DNA of 64,000 bases, from contig NW_027062997.1 of assembly GCF_032884065.1 (NCBI RefSeq), positions 372,001-436,000 of the forward strand, written 5' to 3'. This document shows, piece after piece, positions 63,481 through 64,000 of the stretch. Positions within the stretch are counted from its first letter, which is position 1; each line of letters starts with the position of its first letter. Below the pieces are notes generated by a model. It saw only the letters and a program-made list of their open reading frames with translations. It searched no databases and was not told the origin of the DNA. This DNA is from Artemia franciscana. Taxonomy: Eukaryota > Arthropoda > Branchiopoda > Anostraca > Artemiidae. Both the position numbers and the translations under genes were made by a program.

Positions 63481-64000
63481 GAAAGTTGACTTGACCAGCC
63501 AAGAGGTTGAACGTTTTCGGTAGTACTTGGGGTAGGGTCCAGATGGACTTTTTTTTGGGGGGGGGGGGGTTCTATGCATTGCCTATTGGAATAAGCTTTA
63601 ATACGATCAAAAAGAAAAAAATTTATATTATAATACCAGACTGTCTGTGCTCTTTCAAAGGGAGGACTTCACCATCCACAAAAAAAAAAACACCACAGTG
63701 TGGTCCAGAAGATGGTTTGGTGTACGATTGATTCGGTTGATTGCTGATAAATCAAGGTAAATATCACAAGAATTTTCTTTATAAATTTCTTAAAGCGTTG
63801 CTGTTGTTGATGTAACAATTCGAACTGAATTGATGTTATGACTAGTCATAACAGCAATAATATCAATGTACTGCCACTGACATCTTAATTTAAAGAGAGA
63901 TTTTAAGTATTTTTTTTTACAATGGACACCAACTTTGTATTTAATATGGACACTTAGACCTCCCTCTCAAAAATAAATAAATGATACTGGCATTTGAAAG
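63481..64000. other. Region at the right edge, nothing firm
   Basis: Probably holds the 5' end of the large LINE and flanking DNA. There is a poly-G run at 63549-63569 and poly-A at 63680-63690. No gene is recognised. Confidence 0.35.

Overview
The window looks like AT-rich nuclear DNA from an invertebrate animal. It has spliced genes with long introns, several non-LTR retrotransposon (LINE) lineages, a Gypsy-type LTR element, Penelope-like elements with a GIY-YIG endonuclease, foldback and TIR elements, and minisatellites. No operon, ribosome binding site or prokaryotic gene arrangement is visible. An arthropod, perhaps a crustacean, is a reasonable guess, but the sequence alone does not fix the species.

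The main host gene is an F-box/leucine-rich-repeat (FBXL-type) gene on the minus strand, spread from about 50.28 kb down to 22.81 kb. Five exons join in phase: F-box exon 50086-50283, long LRR exon 40304-41444, LRR exons 37416-37525 and 35934-36089, and last exon 22812-22991. They encode 594 residues. The exon with the start codon was not found. One in-frame TGA lies near the start of the long exon, so this copy may be broken, alternatively spliced, or carry a sequence error. A second possible host or domesticated gene, on the plus strand, begins with a short exon at 24699-24823 that resembles the N-terminus of ZMYM1/hAT-like proteins.

Layout: 1-3.0 kb, decayed Gypsy pol. 3.0-16.5 kb, mostly non-coding, with a palindromic foldback element (5.77-6.45 kb), a hairpin-bearing duplicated repeat (9.43-9.94 kb) and an array of a dispersed ~290-bp module (11.2-12.25 kb). 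16.54-18.15 kb, ten-unit minisatellite of ~170 bp. 18.28-21.44 kb, two LINE remnants in opposite orientation. 22.8-50.3 kb, the F-box/LRR gene, whose introns hold module arrays, a ~250-bp minisatellite with CTA/ACT tracts (27.24-29.62 kb), a decayed LINE (30.24-32.16 kb), a TIR element (32.19-33.44 kb), a Penelope footprint (38.7 kb), a ~695-bp (TA)n tract (41.54-42.23 kb), several copies of a larger repeat called R1 here (44.4-48.0 kb) and a degenerate region of 23-residue repeats (48.83-49.33 kb).

51.6-63.5 kb is a nested transposon stack. An I/Jockey-like LINE on the minus strand (ORF1 with zinc knuckles, then endonuclease, RT and RNase H) is split twice: by a Penelope-like cluster at 57834-62622, flanked by a 13-bp target duplication, and by a foldback-bearing R1 element at about 52893-54640. 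A separate 5'-truncated LINE at 50297-50972 sits directly beside the F-box exon, and its 20-bp target duplication copied that exon's splice acceptor.
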